This document shows positions 1 through 8,893 of a DNA stretch of 64,000 bases, piece by piece. Under the pieces are notes generated by a model that searched no databases, was not told where the DNA came from, and worked only from the letters and a program-made list of their open reading frames with translations. Every line of letters begins with the position of its first letter. Position 1 is the stretch's first letter. The stretch spans positions 248,001-312,000 of the forward strand of contig NZ_CP113910.1 of assembly GCF_024701375.2 (NCBI RefSeq), in the 5' to 3' direction. Position numbers and translations under genes: made by a program. The stretch is from Streptomyces sp. KMM 9044 (lineage in GTDB: Bacteria; Actinomycetota; Actinomycetes; Streptomycetales; Streptomycetaceae).

Positions 1-686
1 CCGTTCTGCACGTCGGACCACTCCTCGGCCGCGACCGCGCAGTGACCGGCGGTCAGGAAGGCGGGCGCACCGTCGTCCGCGGTGACGTTGAACCCGAGGG
101 AGCAGCGTGCCCCGCCGGAGAAGATCGCGTCGCCGCCCGAGGCGAAGGTCCTGAACGTGCCCGCGGACTTCTTGATAGTCGCCATGCCGGAGCCGAGGCC
201 CTGCACGGTGGACTCCAGTCTGTCCCAGTTCTCGCCGGTCACCGTGGAGTCGGCGGTGACCAGGATCTTGTTGGTACGCGGGTCGACGGCCCACGAGGTG
301 CCGGGGATGGTGGCCTCGGTCTTCAGCGTCCGCTCGCCCGCGGCCAGCTCGGTCATGCTGTTGTCGACCTCGCGGACGGTCGCACCCGCCTTCTTCGCCT
401 GCACGACCACGTTGTTGTTGTCGCCGGGTACGACGTTGACGACGAGCTGCTGCTTGTCGCCGTCGTAATAGGAGCCGGCGAACGCGTCGCCGAGGAGCCC
501 GGCGAGCTGTGAGGCGAGGTCCGAGGCGTCCGCCGCCTTGAGGGTCCTCGGCGCGGCTGCCGCGTCGTCCGCCGCGCCGTCCTGCGACGCGTTGGCGCTG
601 GGGAGCAGGATCGCCGCGGCGCCGAGCGCCACCACACCGCCCACCGCTATCGCGGCCTTGCGCTTCGGAATTCGCTTGTGACTCAA
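1..686 (-). CDS. Secreted S1E serine protease (streptogrisin/alpha-lytic type), C-terminus off window
   Basis: Chymotrypsin-fold secreted endopeptidase precursor. The visible 228 codons read as a basic signal peptide (residues 1-33, ending near PSANAS), then a pro-region of the alpha-lytic protease kind, then the start of the mature enzyme. The mature part has the catalytic-His motif LTAGHC (His about residue 215) and an upstream Cys in GGARCSLGF that normally forms a disulfide. The catalytic Asp and Ser would lie beyond position 1. The start is TTG at 686, chosen because GGAGG sits 9 nt upstream and the signal peptide begins there. The pro-region would act as an intramolecular folding chaperone and be cleaved off. 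An SSI-family protease inhibitor is encoded 0.9 kb away on the same strand. The family is secure; the exact specificity (SGPA/B/C-like) cannot be read from this part. Confidence 0.9.
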   Translation of the reverse strand, partial: MSHKRIPKRKAAIAVGGVVALGAAAILLPSANASQDGAADDAAAAPRTLKAADASDLASQLAGLLGDAFAGSYYDGDKQQLVVNVVPGDNNNVVVQAKKAGATVREVDNSMTELAAGERTLKTEATIPGTSWAVDPRTNKILVTADSTVTGENWDRLESTVQGLGSGMATIKKSAGTFRTFASGGDAIFSGGARCSLGFNVTADDGAPAFLTAGHCAVAAEEWSDVQN

Positions 687-1009
687 ACTTCTCGACCTCC
701 TGGGGGACCGGAGTCGTGCCGCCGTTCGACGGCTGTCGGGGCGCCTGGATGGCTGTTGGTACGCACGGGTCCGGCGGAGCGTTCAAATCCCTTTGCGGTC
801 AGTCGGTTTGCATCACGGAATCGACCGGTCGGCACGTGCAGCACGGCAGCCCGCCAATCCTCGGGACGGAGACACCCACCGCAATCACGCGTGCACGCTC
901 CGCCCCTTCCCCCGCCCGGGATCCCGGCTTCGGTGAATCTGCACATCGCATGCCCAATCCGGTCACCCCAGCGGGGGGTCACCCACGGGCCGGCCGCCCC
1001 CCTCATACC
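687..1009. other. Intergenic stretch, no gene seen
   Basis: This is upstream DNA of the S1E protease gene. Six-frame reading gives no protein with recognisable domains or a convincing ribosome binding site. It presumably holds the protease promoter, but I could not assign -35/-10 boxes. Confidence 0.4.
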
Positions 1010-1359
1010 TTGCCGATGGGGCTGCACACCATCGTCTCGGGCAGCGGGGCGGTCTCCGGCGGCAGCGGCAGCGGCAGCGGCTGACGATCGCCCAGGCCCT
1101 GATCCGCCGGCCGCGCATCCTCTTCTTCGACGAGGCGACCAGTGCCCTGGACAACGAGACGCGGCGCACGGTGACCGAGAGCACCAAGGCGCTCCGGGCG
1201 ACCCGGGTCGTCATCGCCCACCGGCTGTCCACCGTGCTGGACACGGACCGGGTGGTGGTGATGGAGGACGGCAAGGTGGTGCAGCAGGGCCCGCCGGACC
1301 GGGTGTACGCCGATCCGGGCGGCCGGCTGTACGAACTGGTGCGTCGTCAGCCGGCGTGA
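1010..1359 (+). pseudogene. 3' remnant of an NHLM-type bacteriocin ABC exporter ATPase
   Basis: Only the end of an ABC nucleotide-binding domain survives. From about 1016 one frame reads PMGLHTIVS. From about 1081 a second frame reads LTIAQALIRRPRILFFDEAT (Walker B, LFFDEATSALD), then VIAHRLST (switch His) and VVMEDGKVVQQG, ending at a normal TGA at 1359. The frame breaks inside the signature motif: SGGQRQRL is replaced by a run of about three CAGCGG units with one base out of register, which ends the upstream frame at TGA 1082-1084. Walker A and all upstream parts are absent. The combination of MGLHTIVS and GGRLYELVRRQ is what I associate with NHLM leader-peptide exporters of lanthipeptide-type clusters; that sub-family call is from memory of the family. 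No peptide precursor or modification enzyme is nearby. Confidence 0.75.
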
Positions 1360-1411
1360 CGGGGGCTGGACACCGCGGCCGCGGGTCCCGGACGCCCGCC
1401 CCGGACACGCC

Positions 1412-1450
1412 GGAGGCCGGCGGGCGGCCCCACTCCGCCCGCCGGCCTCC
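1412..1450. terminator. Hairpin between convergent genes
   Basis: A perfect 15-bp stem (arms 1412-1426 and 1436-1450, left arm GGAGGCCGGCGGGCG) with a 9-nt loop. It lies between the end of the ABC remnant (+) and the end of the SSI gene (-). There is no clear T-run, as is common for Streptomyces terminators. Confidence 0.6.
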
Positions 1451-1537
1451 CTCTACGGGACCGCACGTTCCGCGAGGAGGTCGGCACTCCCCAGTACCCG
1501 ACCGCCGCGCGGTCACGGGAACCGCGCGGTCCCGGTC

Positions 1538-1972
1538 TCAGAACGCGAGGACGCCCGAACCGTGGGCGTTCATCACGCACTCGTTGGCGAAGGTGCGCTC
1601 GTACGAGAGCCGCTGTCCCTGCCACACCCCGTCGACAGTGACGACGACCGGGTTGTACTGATGGGTGCAGAAGACGCCCTCTCTCGGCGCGAGGGCCTGC
1701 AGATCGCCGTCCACCTCGGCCAGTTCCCCGCACGCGGCGGCCACGGCCGGGTGGGTGCCGGAGGGCCCGGGGGCGCAGGTCAGGGTGACCGCGCGCTCCG
1801 GTGTGACGGCCGTGGCGCTCTCCCCGCGGCCCATGGTGAGCACCAGGGCCGACGGGGCGTAGAGCGCGGACGGTGCGCCGCCCGGCGCGGCCGACGCGGC
1901 CCCGGACTGGGGTGCGCAGACGGCTGCGGCGGTCAGGCCGATGGTGGTGGCCCAGCGCGCGGTGTTCCGCAT
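1538..1972 (-). CDS. Subtilisin inhibitor-like (SSI family) secreted protease inhibitor
   Basis: Small secreted inhibitor of serine proteases (144 residues), matching the SSI family along its length: [58 protein letters not shown] and [16 protein letters not shown] signal peptide occupies about residues 1-29 (AASAA then PGG). Four cysteines are placed as in the two family disulfides. The start is ATG 1972 with GGAAGGA 8 nt upstream; an alternative ATG at 1981 is too close to that site. Aligning with SSI (C-P-M-V-Y-D-P) puts the reactive-site loop at C-T-H-Q-Y-N-P, so P1 would be His, which is unusual. A streptogrisin-type protease gene lies nearby and may be regulated or targeted together with it (inference). 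Confidence 0.95.
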   Translation of the reverse strand: MRNTARWATTIGLTAAAVCAPQSGAASAAPGGAPSALYAPSALVLTMGRGESATAVTPERAVTLTCAPGPSGTHPAVAAACGELAEVDGDLQALAPREGVFCTHQYNPVVVTVDGVWQGQRLSYERTFANECVMNAHGSGVLAF

Positions 1973-2308
1973 TGTGTGCATCCTTCCGCTCGTTTCGACG
2001 AGTCGCCGGTCCGTGCTCGGTGGTGCCGGACCGGCGAGCGGGAGTCTGCCGAGTCCGCCGCGGAAGCACACGTCAACCGGGCCGCTTTCGGTAACATTAA
2101 GTATTGAATCAGTGGCGTGAAGTCACGGAACGCGCGGGCGTGAACCCGGTAACCGCACGGGCGGTGCTTGCACGAAGTGGCCAGCTGGCCGAATTCCCGC
2201 TGCTTCGCAATAGGCCTGAAACATTTCGTTTCCGTTGCCGACAGACCGTTCCGCGATACCTTCTGTTCATGATTCAGTCGGCTTGACGAGGAGAGACGGA
2301 AACATCGT

Positions 2309-3476
2309 ATGGTCAGGCACTGGGCGGACTTCCAGTACGAGATCTACCTGGACGAAATGACGGGTGCCGTGCCCCGGCTGCCCACGGACCTGACCCGGCT
2401 GGAGGAGCTGACCGAGCGGCGGCTCGGGCCCGGTCCGGTCGGTTATGTGGCGGGGAGCGCGGGCGACGGCAGTACCGCGCGCGCCAACCGGGCGGCTCGG
2501 GCCCGCCGCCGGATCGTGCCGCAGCATGCTGCGGCACGTGCACGAGCGTGACCTGTCGGTGGAGGTGCTCGGCCGCGCGCTGCCGGCACCGGTGGCGCTG
2601 GCGCCGGTCGGAGTGCTGTCGCTGATGCACCCGGACGCCGAGCCGGACGCCGAGCCGGACGCCGCGCAGAGTGTGCCGTTCGTGCTGTCCTGTGCGTCCA
2701 GTACGCCGATGGAGCAGGTCGCGGAGGCGATGGGGGACGCGGAGCGCTGGTTCCAGCTGTACTGGCCGAAGGCCCCCGAGGTGGCCCGGCGTTTCCTCGG
2801 CCGGGCGAAGACCGCCGGGTTCACGGCTTTGGTGGTCACCCTGGACACCCCCCTGCTGTCCTGGCGTCCGCGCGATTTGGACCAGGCCTTTCTGCCGTTC
2901 CTGCACGGGGTGGGCAACGCCAACTACTTCTCGGACCCCGCGTTCCGGGCCGGCCTGGCCAAGCCCGTGCACGAGGACCCGAACGCGGCGGTGATGCATT
3001 TCGTCGGCATGTTCTCCGATCCCGCCAAGACCTGACCGGACCTCGCGTTCCTGCAGGAGAACGGGGACAGCCCGATCGTCCTCAAGGGTGTGCTGCACCC
3101 GGACGACGCCCGGCTCGCGGCCGACGCCGGGACGGACGGGGTGGTGGTGTCCCACCACGGCGGCCGTCAGGTGGCCGGGTCCGTCGTGGCGGCGGACGCG
3201 CTGCCCGGCGTGGTGGCCGCTGTCGGCGACCGGCTGACGGTGCCGTTCGACAGCGGTGTCCGCACCGGTGACGACGTCTTCACGGCCCTCGCCCTCGGCG
3301 CGCGGGCGGTGTTCCTGGGACGGCCGTACGTCTGCGGACTCGGCCTCGACGGGCAGGCGGGGGTCGAGCATGTGATCCGCTGTCTGCTCCCGGAGCTGGA
3401 CCTCACCCTGGCTCTGTCCGGGCATGCCACCCCGGCCACGGTCGGGCCCGGCGACCTCGTGGAGGGCACCGGCTGA
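2309..3476 (+). pseudogene. Broken FMN-dependent alpha-hydroxy-acid oxidase (lactate 2-monooxygenase-like)
   Basis: A family of about 390 residues that oxidises L-lactate or related acids with FMN. Recognisable parts are the N-terminus WADFQYEIYLDEMTG, then GRALPAPVALAPVGV, ERWFQLYWPK, ALVVTLDTPLLSWRPRDLD, the active-site block DGVVVSHHGGRQ (catalytic His and substrate Arg) and FDSGVRTGDDVFTALALGA (FMN phosphate). There are three lesions. A one-base insertion near 2523 moves the frame after RRRIVP. A short PDAEPDAEPDA repeat replaces the usual segment after LSLMHPD. An in-frame TGA at 3033-3035 stands where the family has Trp (KT-W-PDLAFLQ). The reading frame then continues intact to TGA 3474-3476. 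With several independent lesions this is a true pseudogene. Confidence 0.85.
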
Positions 3477-3536
3477 CCCGGCCGGGACGGTGGGCGCCGG
3501 GCTCCCGGGCCCGCTCCCCCGCCCCGGCCGCGCGCT

Positions 3537-5180
3537 TCACGTCACCGGCCCGGCCGGTTCCATGTGCTGTACCGCCGCGGTACGGGACCGGCCGACCGAC
3601 AGGACGTCCTCGGCCGAGGACACCGGCTCGGTCAGCCAGCGCTGGTTCTCGGTCCGGTCCCGCACCCCGATGACGATGTCGGCGTTCGCATCGGGGGCGG
3701 CCGGCACGAGCGCCAGCCGTTCGTCCCAGCGGGGCAGCAACTCGCCCTGCCCGGTGAGGTCGTAGCGCACGTCGTCGGCCCGGCTCTCGCCGGCGTCGGC
3801 ACAGGTGGCGAGGACGACGACCCCGGCGTCCTTGTGCGCGTCCAGGCACAGGCCCGGGTCGGCCACGCTGCGCAGCAGCCCGTCTTCCTCATGGGTCCAC
3901 TGCTGGCTCAGCCTCGAGGAGCACCCCGCGAGCCGGGCGCCGGCGCCGTCCTGGGGCTCGCCCCGGGTGTCGAGGCACAGTCCGGAGGCGATGTTGCGCA
4001 GGAGGACCGGTTCCGGTCCTGCGGGCAGTCCGGCCACGCCCGGCGGGGACTCGGTCGGTACGACCCCCCGGCCGCCGACCGCGCTGGTGGCACCGGTCGG
4101 GTCGGTGCCACTGCCGTCGGACGGGGAGCCCCCGGCGATGAGTACACTCGCCAGCACGCCGGCCGAGACGGCTCCGAGGCCGGTGAGCAGGGTCCTGGTG
4201 GAGCGCACGGCGTCCGGGCGTCCGAGACCGGTGAGGCGCGTGGGGGCGGGGATCCGGGACAGCAGGCCGTGCCGGCCGCCACCGGACCGGCCGCTGCCGG
4301 AGCGGTGCCCGCGGCGGGCCGCGCGGCCGCCGCGCGGGGCCGGTGCCGCCCGGCCGGGACGCGAGTCGAGGTAGCGGCGGGCACCCCAGCCGAGAACGGC
4401 CTCGGCGATGAGCGTGCCGAGGTCCCCCTCGAAGTGGCTCAGTTGCTCGGCCGCGTTCCGGCAGTAACGGCATTCCACCAGGTGCTGCTGGACATCGGGA
4501 AGCAGTGTGCCGCCACGGCGGATGGGAACGTCGAGGAGCCGGTTGTAGAACCGGCAGTCCTTCGTCGGCGCGAGTTCCTGATGGGCGTGGACACAGCCCT
4601 GACGGAAGGTGTCACGCGCCTGCTGGAGCGCGCCCGAGGCGATGTCGACATCGATGCCGAGGAGGCCGGCCGGGACGGACACGGGTTCGGCCTCGACCTC
4701 GACGTGCCAGAGCACACAGCGGGCGAGGGCGGGCAGGGACCGGAACGAACGATGGGCCAGTGCGCGGTTCTCCGGCGTCATCGTCTTGGCCGCACGCATG
4801 CCGCGCCCGCCGGCCGGCTTGAGCAGTTCCGGCAGGGCACCGGCGGTCCGGTCGTCCGAGGCCCATTCCCGGACCGTGTCCCGCACGGCCACCAGCAGCA
4901 CCGGCCGCAAGGCCACGGCCGGTTCGCCGAGGGCGACCCGGTTCAGGACGCGGTGCTGCGCCGCCGCGGTGACCACGGCGGCGGCCGGCCCCGAGGAGGC
5001 GAGGCAGACGGTCGCGTAGTCGTGCATCGCCGGCCAGTGACGTGCGGTCAGCATCGCGACGGAGTCGGCGGCCTCGCCCTCCGGACGGCCTCGCAATCGT
5101 GCGGCGAGGGACTCGTCGGACCTCCCCGTATCCCCTCCGGGAGGGGGATACGGGGACCGGGGGGAATGAGGAGTGGGCAC
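3537..5180 (-). CDS. Sigma-like/zinc-finger membrane protein with C-terminal ricin-type lectin domain (paralog A)
   Basis: Composite protein of 547 residues. Residues about 30-215 resemble an ECF sigma factor (helical region 2-like part, then LPALARCVLWHVEVEAEPVS as a region 4-like HTH). A zinc-finger motif QHLVECRYCRNAAE (HxxxCxxC, as in anti-sigma factors) follows near residue 245. After an Arg/Gly/Pro-rich linker comes one TM segment (LLTGLGAVSAGVLASVLIAG, about 350). The extracytoplasmic tail is R-type beta-trefoil-like, with RNIASGLCLDTRGEPQDGA, QQWTHEEDGLLRSV and PGLCLDAHKD repeats. The start is GTG 5180, with GGAAGGA about 9 nt upstream; longer in-frame extensions look non-coding. A full paralog sits at 11320-13236 on the same strand. 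A carbohydrate-sensing sigma/anti-sigma-type role is my inference; the biochemical function is unknown. Confidence 0.8.
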   Translation of the reverse strand: MPTPHSPRSPYPPPGGDTGRSDESLAARLRGRPEGEAADSVAMLTARHWPAMHDYATVCLASSGPAAAVVTAAAQHRVLNRVALGEPAVALRPVLLVAVRDTVREWASDDRTAGALPELLKPAGGRGMRAAKTMTPENRALAHRSFRSLPALARCVLWHVEVEAEPVSVPAGLLGIDVDIASGALQQARDTFRQGCVHAHQELAPTKDCRFYNRLLDVPIRRGGTLLPDVQQHLVECRYCRNAAEQLSHFEGDLGTLIAEAVLGWGARRYLDSRPGRAAPAPRGGRAARRGHRSGSGRSGGGRHGLLSRIPAPTRLTGLGRPDAVRSTRTLLTGLGAVSAGVLASVLIAGGSPSDGSGTDPTGATSAVGGRGVVPTESPPGVAGLPAGPEPVLLRNIASGLCLDTRGEPQDGAGARLAGCSSRLSQQWTHEEDGLLRSVADPGLCLDAHKDAGVVVLATCADAGESRADDVRYDLTGQGELLPRWDERLALVPAAPDANADIVIGVRDRTENQRWLTEPVSSAEDVLSVGRSRTAAVQHMEPAGPVT

Positions 5181-5515
5181 TGAGGTGGTTCCTTCCCACG
5201 CGCAGGTGACACAGAAGTTCTGACGCCAAAAGGGAGGTCCCACGTGGTCCACACCTCTTTGGCGGCGTTGCGCGGAAGGGGCCAATTCACGACGGTGAAA
5301 GCGGACCCGGTTCATCAACGCGCGTGCGGCCTCGTATTTTACCCCCTCACGGGTGGCTCACTCTCGCACAACCGGCACACGACCAACAAGGCGCCGGGGA
5401 AGCCTCCGCTCGTTGACAGGAAGTCAGAAGGAAAACCGTGAACGGAGTCACTGGAATCTTCTTTCCACCTGCGTTTTCCTGTGGTTCACCCGGTTCTCGT
5501 ATTCCGGCGGTGGCG
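5181..5515. other. Promoter-bearing intergenic region, no gene
   Basis: This region is upstream of the sigma-like/ricin protein gene and downstream of the toxin gene. It is locally richer in A/T than its surroundings (for example 5331-5345 and 5440-5475), as expected for control DNA. A TTGACA occurs at 5413-5418, but no convincing -10 follows at normal spacing. Confidence 0.35.
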
Positions 5516-5893
5516 TCAGATCTGCCAGGAGCGGAGCCGGTCGGCAACCCCGTGGACGTCCGTCGTGCCGGACGTCAGATCGCGGGCGAGGTCGACGATG
5601 GCCCCGTAGGGCGGGTCGATGCCGACGCCGCTGACGAACATGTATGCCACCGCCGTGGCGCACGCGAAGCGTGCGTTGGCCGAGGGCAGGGGGCGGAGCA
5701 GGGCGAGGGTGTGCAGCAGGGCGGCGGCCCGCCAGGCCGCGTCCGAGTCCACACCGAGGCGGGGCGGGTCGACACGGTGCCGGGCGACGGCCGCGACCAG
5801 CGCCGAGAAGTCGTTGATGACGGGCTGGTCCGGAAGGACCTCCTCGTGCCGCTGGAGCAGCCAGGGCACGTCGATGTGCAGAACGGACGTCAT
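5516..5893 (-). CDS. Doc/Fic-fold toxin of a toxin-antitoxin pair, degenerate active-site motif
   Basis: 125-residue protein. Its pattern (N-terminal LHIDVPWLLQRHEEV, central helix LLHTLALLRPLPSANARFACATAVAYMF, C-terminal GVADRLRSW) fits the small death-on-curing (Doc/Fic) toxins of Streptomyces. Canonical Doc toxins carry HPFxDGNKR at the active site and phosphorylate EF-Tu. Here the equivalent stretch reads RPLPSANARFA, so the His is replaced by Arg and the Asp-Gly is missing; only Asn-x-Arg remains. It starts 3 nt after the antitoxin stop, so the two are cotranscribed and probably translationally coupled. Activity is doubtful because of the degenerate motif; the family call rests on pattern and context. 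Confidence 0.7.
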   Translation of the reverse strand: MTSVLHIDVPWLLQRHEEVLPDQPVINDFSALVAAVARHRVDPPRLGVDSDAAWRAAALLHTLALLRPLPSANARFACATAVAYMFVSGVGIDPPYGAIVDLARDLTSGTTDVHGVADRLRSWQI

Positions 5894-5896
5894 CGG

Positions 5897-6142
5897 TCAG
5901 GCGGCCCGTCCCGCGCCCTTGGCCTGCGGTTCGTCGTCCGGGAAGGCGGCGGCGAACTCGTCGGCGTGCGAGTCGAAGAACCGGCGGAAGGCCTCCGCGC
6001 CCTCCTGGAGTGCCCGGTGGCGGGCGATGCCGGCCGCGGCCGCTTCACGTACAAGCGCCTTCATCGATGTACCGCGCTCCTTGGCGATCTGCCGCAGGTC
6101 CTCGAGTTCACGGTCACTGAACTCCACATTCAGAGCAGGCAT
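5897..6142 (-). CDS. Ribbon-helix-helix antitoxin
   Basis: 81-residue protein: MPALNVEFSDRELEDLRQIAKERGTSMKALVREAA is a MetJ/Arc-type ribbon-helix-helix fold (beta strand ALNVEF, then two helices). An acidic C-terminal tail would wrap the toxin. It is the first gene of the pair, immediately upstream of the Doc-like toxin. No good Shine-Dalgarno precedes ATG 6142, so the message may be leaderless or nearly so. Two identical CGGTACCG palindromes flank the upstream promoter region and are candidate autoregulatory operators. Confidence 0.75.
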   Translation of the reverse strand: MPALNVEFSDRELEDLRQIAKERGTSMKALVREAAAAGIARHRALQEGAEAFRRFFDSHADEFAAAFPDDEPQAKGAGRAA

Positions 6143-6149
6143 GCCATTA

Positions 6150-6212
6150 CGGTACCGCTCAGGTACTCGATCGTAAATACCACCAGCTCAGAGCGGTTAT
6201 GAGGCGGTACCG
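6150..6212. promoter_or_regulatory. Paired CGGTACCG palindromes upstream of toxin-antitoxin genes
   Basis: CGGTACCG occurs at 6150-6157 (just upstream of the antitoxin ATG) and again at 6205-6212, with a locally A/T-rich segment between (around 6168-6180). The spacing of 55 bp centre to centre is about five helical turns. This arrangement suits a dimeric RHH antitoxin that represses its own promoter; binding is inferred. Confidence 0.4.
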
Positions 6213-6285
6213 AAAGGGTGCGCCGGAAGGGCCGCCCCGGAAAACGGGACGACACCTCCGGCGCCGGCGCGGGTACCCCGGTCCG

Positions 6286-8529
6286 TTACCCCTGATCGGC
6301 CACGAAGGAGGCCATGCGGGTCAGGGCCGCGTTCCAGTTGACGGTGTGCTCGTTGGTCGACCAGGACTGGATGTCGTCGATGAAACAGAACTGGCCGACG
6401 CAGCCCTGGAGCATCGACTGGGCGTAGGGGTCCTGGATGCTCGAGTTGGGTCCGCCGGAGAGGGTCCCGGCGGGCGGGTTCGGCAGCGCCGGGTCGAGCT
6501 GGCGGGCGTACCAGCGGCTGTGCTGGTTCTGCGCGCTGACCTCGCCGTACCCGGTGACGTAGGAGATGTTCAGGGCGTTGCGGCCGAGGATGTAGTCCAT
6601 GCTCTGCAGCGCGCCGTCCCGGTACTTGGCGGCGCCGGTGAGGTCGTGGGCCGTGGCGAGGACGACCGCGTTGTTGAGCACCTGGTGGCTGGAGCCCCAG
6701 TCGTAGACGTTGCCGGCCGGCGCGTACGGCATGCCGTACGGGTGGGCCTTCAGCGTGGCCAGGTAGCGGTCGGCGCCCTTGACGACGGAGCTGCGGACCT
6801 TGTCCCGGCCGGGCAGCTTGTTCGGCACCGTCGCGAGGTCGAGGCGACCGGCTGCCGCGGTGCGTGACCAGTCGAAGCCGAGGGGACCGAAGATGTCGGT
6901 GGTGTGCACCGGGGAGTTCAGGACGTACTCCTTGAACTGCTTCTCCTCCGTGGTGAGATACAGCTCGGCCGCCGCCCAGTAGAACTCGTCGCTCACCTCG
7001 TCGTCCGGGTAGGCGCCGCCGCCGATGCCGTCGTCCGGGCTCGCGTACTCTTCGGGATGGGCCAGCGCGGCCGTCCAGGCGGTGCGCGCCGCGGCCAGGG
7101 CCTCGGCCGCGAACTCCCTGTCGTAGGGCCGGTACAGGCGGGCCGCCTGGGCAGCCGTGGCCGCGAGGTTCAGGGTTGCGGCGGTGCTCGGCGGGTGCAG
7201 TTCGCGCTTCTGCGGGTCGTCGCCGGGCAGCAGCGGCAGCCCGGTCCACTGCTCATCGTGGATCTTGTGGTGGGCCATGCCGGCCAGCGGCTCGCCGGCG
7301 GGCACCTGCATCTTCAGCAGGAACTCCAGTTCCCAGCGGGCCTCGTCGAGGATGTCGGGCACCCCGTTGCCGCTCTCCGGGATGTCCAGGGTGCCGTCGC
7401 CGAGCTTGTCCGCCTGGCCGGTGCGGGCGTGCCGGGCGCGTTCGTAGGTGCTGAGCACCTCCCAGGCGCTGATGCCACCGTTGACGACGTACTTGCCGTG
7501 GTCGCCGGCGTCGTACCAGCCGCCGGTGACGTCGAGGGAGTAGTCGCAGACGCCCTGCTGGCAGGGCACGGCGCCGTCGCCCTGGTTGGGGGCCGTGTCC
7601 AGGTGGCCGGCCGGGCGGGCGTAGCCGGGGCGTAGGGCGTGGCGGATCTCGATGCCGCTGCGCTGGGTGTAGTAGTACTTCACCGAGTCCAGCCGCAGCC
7701 TCTCGTAGGCGCCGGCGCCGATGTCGAACGGCCGGCTGGTCTCGCCGTCCGCCGTGAGGGTGTAGCCGGTGCCCCGCGCGCGGTGGGCGCCGAAGTCGAC
7801 GGAGTGCACGTTCTGCCCGGAGGACCCGTCCACACCGCGCGGCAGGGTGGTGCCCTGCCGGACGACCTTGCCACCGGCGTCCTTCAACTGCCAGGGCAGC
7901 CGCTCGGTCGCCCCGGTGACCAGCGTGGCGTTCTTCGGGCCGGCGGGGAGGTAGCCGACCTGGTTGACGCGGACCCGGGGTCCGGTGTCGGGCTCGTACG
8001 GCTCGGGCTCCACGCCGCCCAGCAGGGACACGTCGTCCATGCAGAAGCGCCAGGGGTCAGGACTGCCGCCGAGTTGGAGAGCGACCTGGCCCTGCGCGGT
8101 GTCCACGGGTGCGGTGAAGGTGTAGGAGTACGTGTCGCCGGAGACGCTGAGCTGCGGGGACACCTCGTAGTAGGTGTCGTACGGGGCCACGGACAGGCCG
8201 ACGACCGCCCGGACCACGTGGCCCGCGGGCGTGCCGTTCGCGGCGAAGGAGAAGCGGTACGACTCCCCCTTCACGAGGGTGATGTCGTTCTGGCCGACGG
8301 CGGCGTCCCACCGGTTGGCGGTGCCGCCGGGGACGTCGGCACACAGGCGGCCGTCGGACAGGTTCGTGGTGACACCGGCGGAGGCCCACCAGGGTTCGGT
8401 GGTGGTGTCGAAGGCGCCGTTACGAACCTGCTCGGTCTCGTCCGCCCCGGCCGGGGCGGCGGGCAGCGCGGTGAGCGCGGTTGCCAGCAGGCCGGTCAGG
8501 GACAGCAGAGCGGTTCTGCGTCTGTTCAC
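6286..8529 (-). CDS. Secreted GH9 endoglucanase with N-terminal CBM and Ig-like domain
   Basis: 747-residue secreted cellulase. The order is signal peptide (1-29, ending APAGA-DE), a jelly-roll carbohydrate-binding module of CBM4/9 type (about 35-172, [17 protein letters not shown]), a cellulase N-terminal Ig-like domain (about 185-275, [16 protein letters not shown]) and the GH9 (alpha/alpha)6 catalytic domain (about 280-745). The catalytic domain contains [20 protein letters not shown] with the base Asp pair, and near the C-terminus the acid Glu in NEHTVNWN. It hydrolyses beta-1,4-glucan by inversion. The start is GTG 8529 with GAGGAG 6 nt upstream. Directly upstream lies a perfect CebR-type operator, so induction by cello-oligosaccharides is expected. 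Length and motifs look intact. Confidence 0.93.
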   Translation of the reverse strand: MNRRRTALLSLTGLLATALTALPAAPAGADETEQVRNGAFDTTTEPWWASAGVTTNLSDGRLCADVPGGTANRWDAAVGQNDITLVKGESYRFSFAANGTPAGHVVRAVVGLSVAPYDTYYEVSPQLSVSGDTYSYTFTAPVDTAQGQVALQLGGSPDPWRFCMDDVSLLGGVEPEPYEPDTGPRVRVNQVGYLPAGPKNATLVTGATERLPWQLKDAGGKVVRQGTTLPRGVDGSSGQNVHSVDFGAHRARGTGYTLTADGETSRPFDIGAGAYERLRLDSVKYYYTQRSGIEIRHALRPGYARPAGHLDTAPNQGDGAVPCQQGVCDYSLDVTGGWYDAGDHGKYVVNGGISAWEVLSTYERARHARTGQADKLGDGTLDIPESGNGVPDILDEARWELEFLLKMQVPAGEPLAGMAHHKIHDEQWTGLPLLPGDDPQKRELHPPSTAATLNLAATAAQAARLYRPYDREFAAEALAAARTAWTAALAHPEEYASPDDGIGGGAYPDDEVSDEFYWAAAELYLTTEEKQFKEYVLNSPVHTTDIFGPLGFDWSRTAAAGRLDLATVPNKLPGRDKVRSSVVKGADRYLATLKAHPYGMPYAPAGNVYDWGSSHQVLNNAVVLATAHDLTGAAKYRDGALQSMDYILGRNALNISYVTGYGEVSAQNQHSRWYARQLDPALPNPPAGTLSGGPNSSIQDPYAQSMLQGCVGQFCFIDDIQSWSTNEHTVNWNAALTRMASFVADQG

Positions 8530-8570
8530 GTCTGGCTCCTCTGGTGGGAGGACACGGCGGCGACTACGGA

Positions 8571-8584
8571 TGGGAGCGCTCCCA
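8571..8584. promoter_or_regulatory. CebR box (cellobiose/cello-oligosaccharide repressor operator)
   Basis: TGGGAGCGCTCCCA is an exact match to the 14-bp CebR consensus known from Streptomyces cellulose-utilisation genes. Here the symmetry extends to 26 bp (8565-8590). It lies about 42-55 bp upstream of the GH9 start codon. A repressor of the LacI family encoded elsewhere would bind it. Confidence 0.9.
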
Positions 8585-8785
8585 TCCGTACGGAGCCATC
8601 GTTGTGGCAGGTGTGACGCTCCGTCAACGGGCGGGACGGGACTGGTGGCAAACGCCGGTGGGCGACGCGCGAATACCGGCCACGTGCCGGACCGGCACCG
8701 GACAGAGCCCGGACAGGACCCGGACGGTGGGCGTCCCCGGGGCCGCTCCTGCCCCCTCCCCTCCCGCCCTTCCCCTCCCGCCCGC

Positions 8786-8809
8786 GGGACCCCGCCGGGG
8801 CGGGGTCCC
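8786..8809. other. Perfect 11-bp hairpin between divergent genes
   Basis: GGGACCCCGCC and its exact complement are separated by 2 nt. It lies between the divergent GH9 and phosphatase genes, about 85 nt upstream of the phosphatase start. It may shape the 5' leader of the phosphatase message; no function is established. Confidence 0.35.
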
Positions 8810-8893
8810 GATCCACGCCCGCCTCCGACGCACTAGGGTGGAACTCTGGCGATCGACCGGTTCACGGTGAGTGTGCGCGATGGAGTGACGACG

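Noticed and set aside
5413..5440. TTGACA as a -35 box upstream of the sigma-like gene or of a + strand gene
   Set aside because: It faces right, no gene follows on the + strand, and no -10 is found at 16-19 nt.
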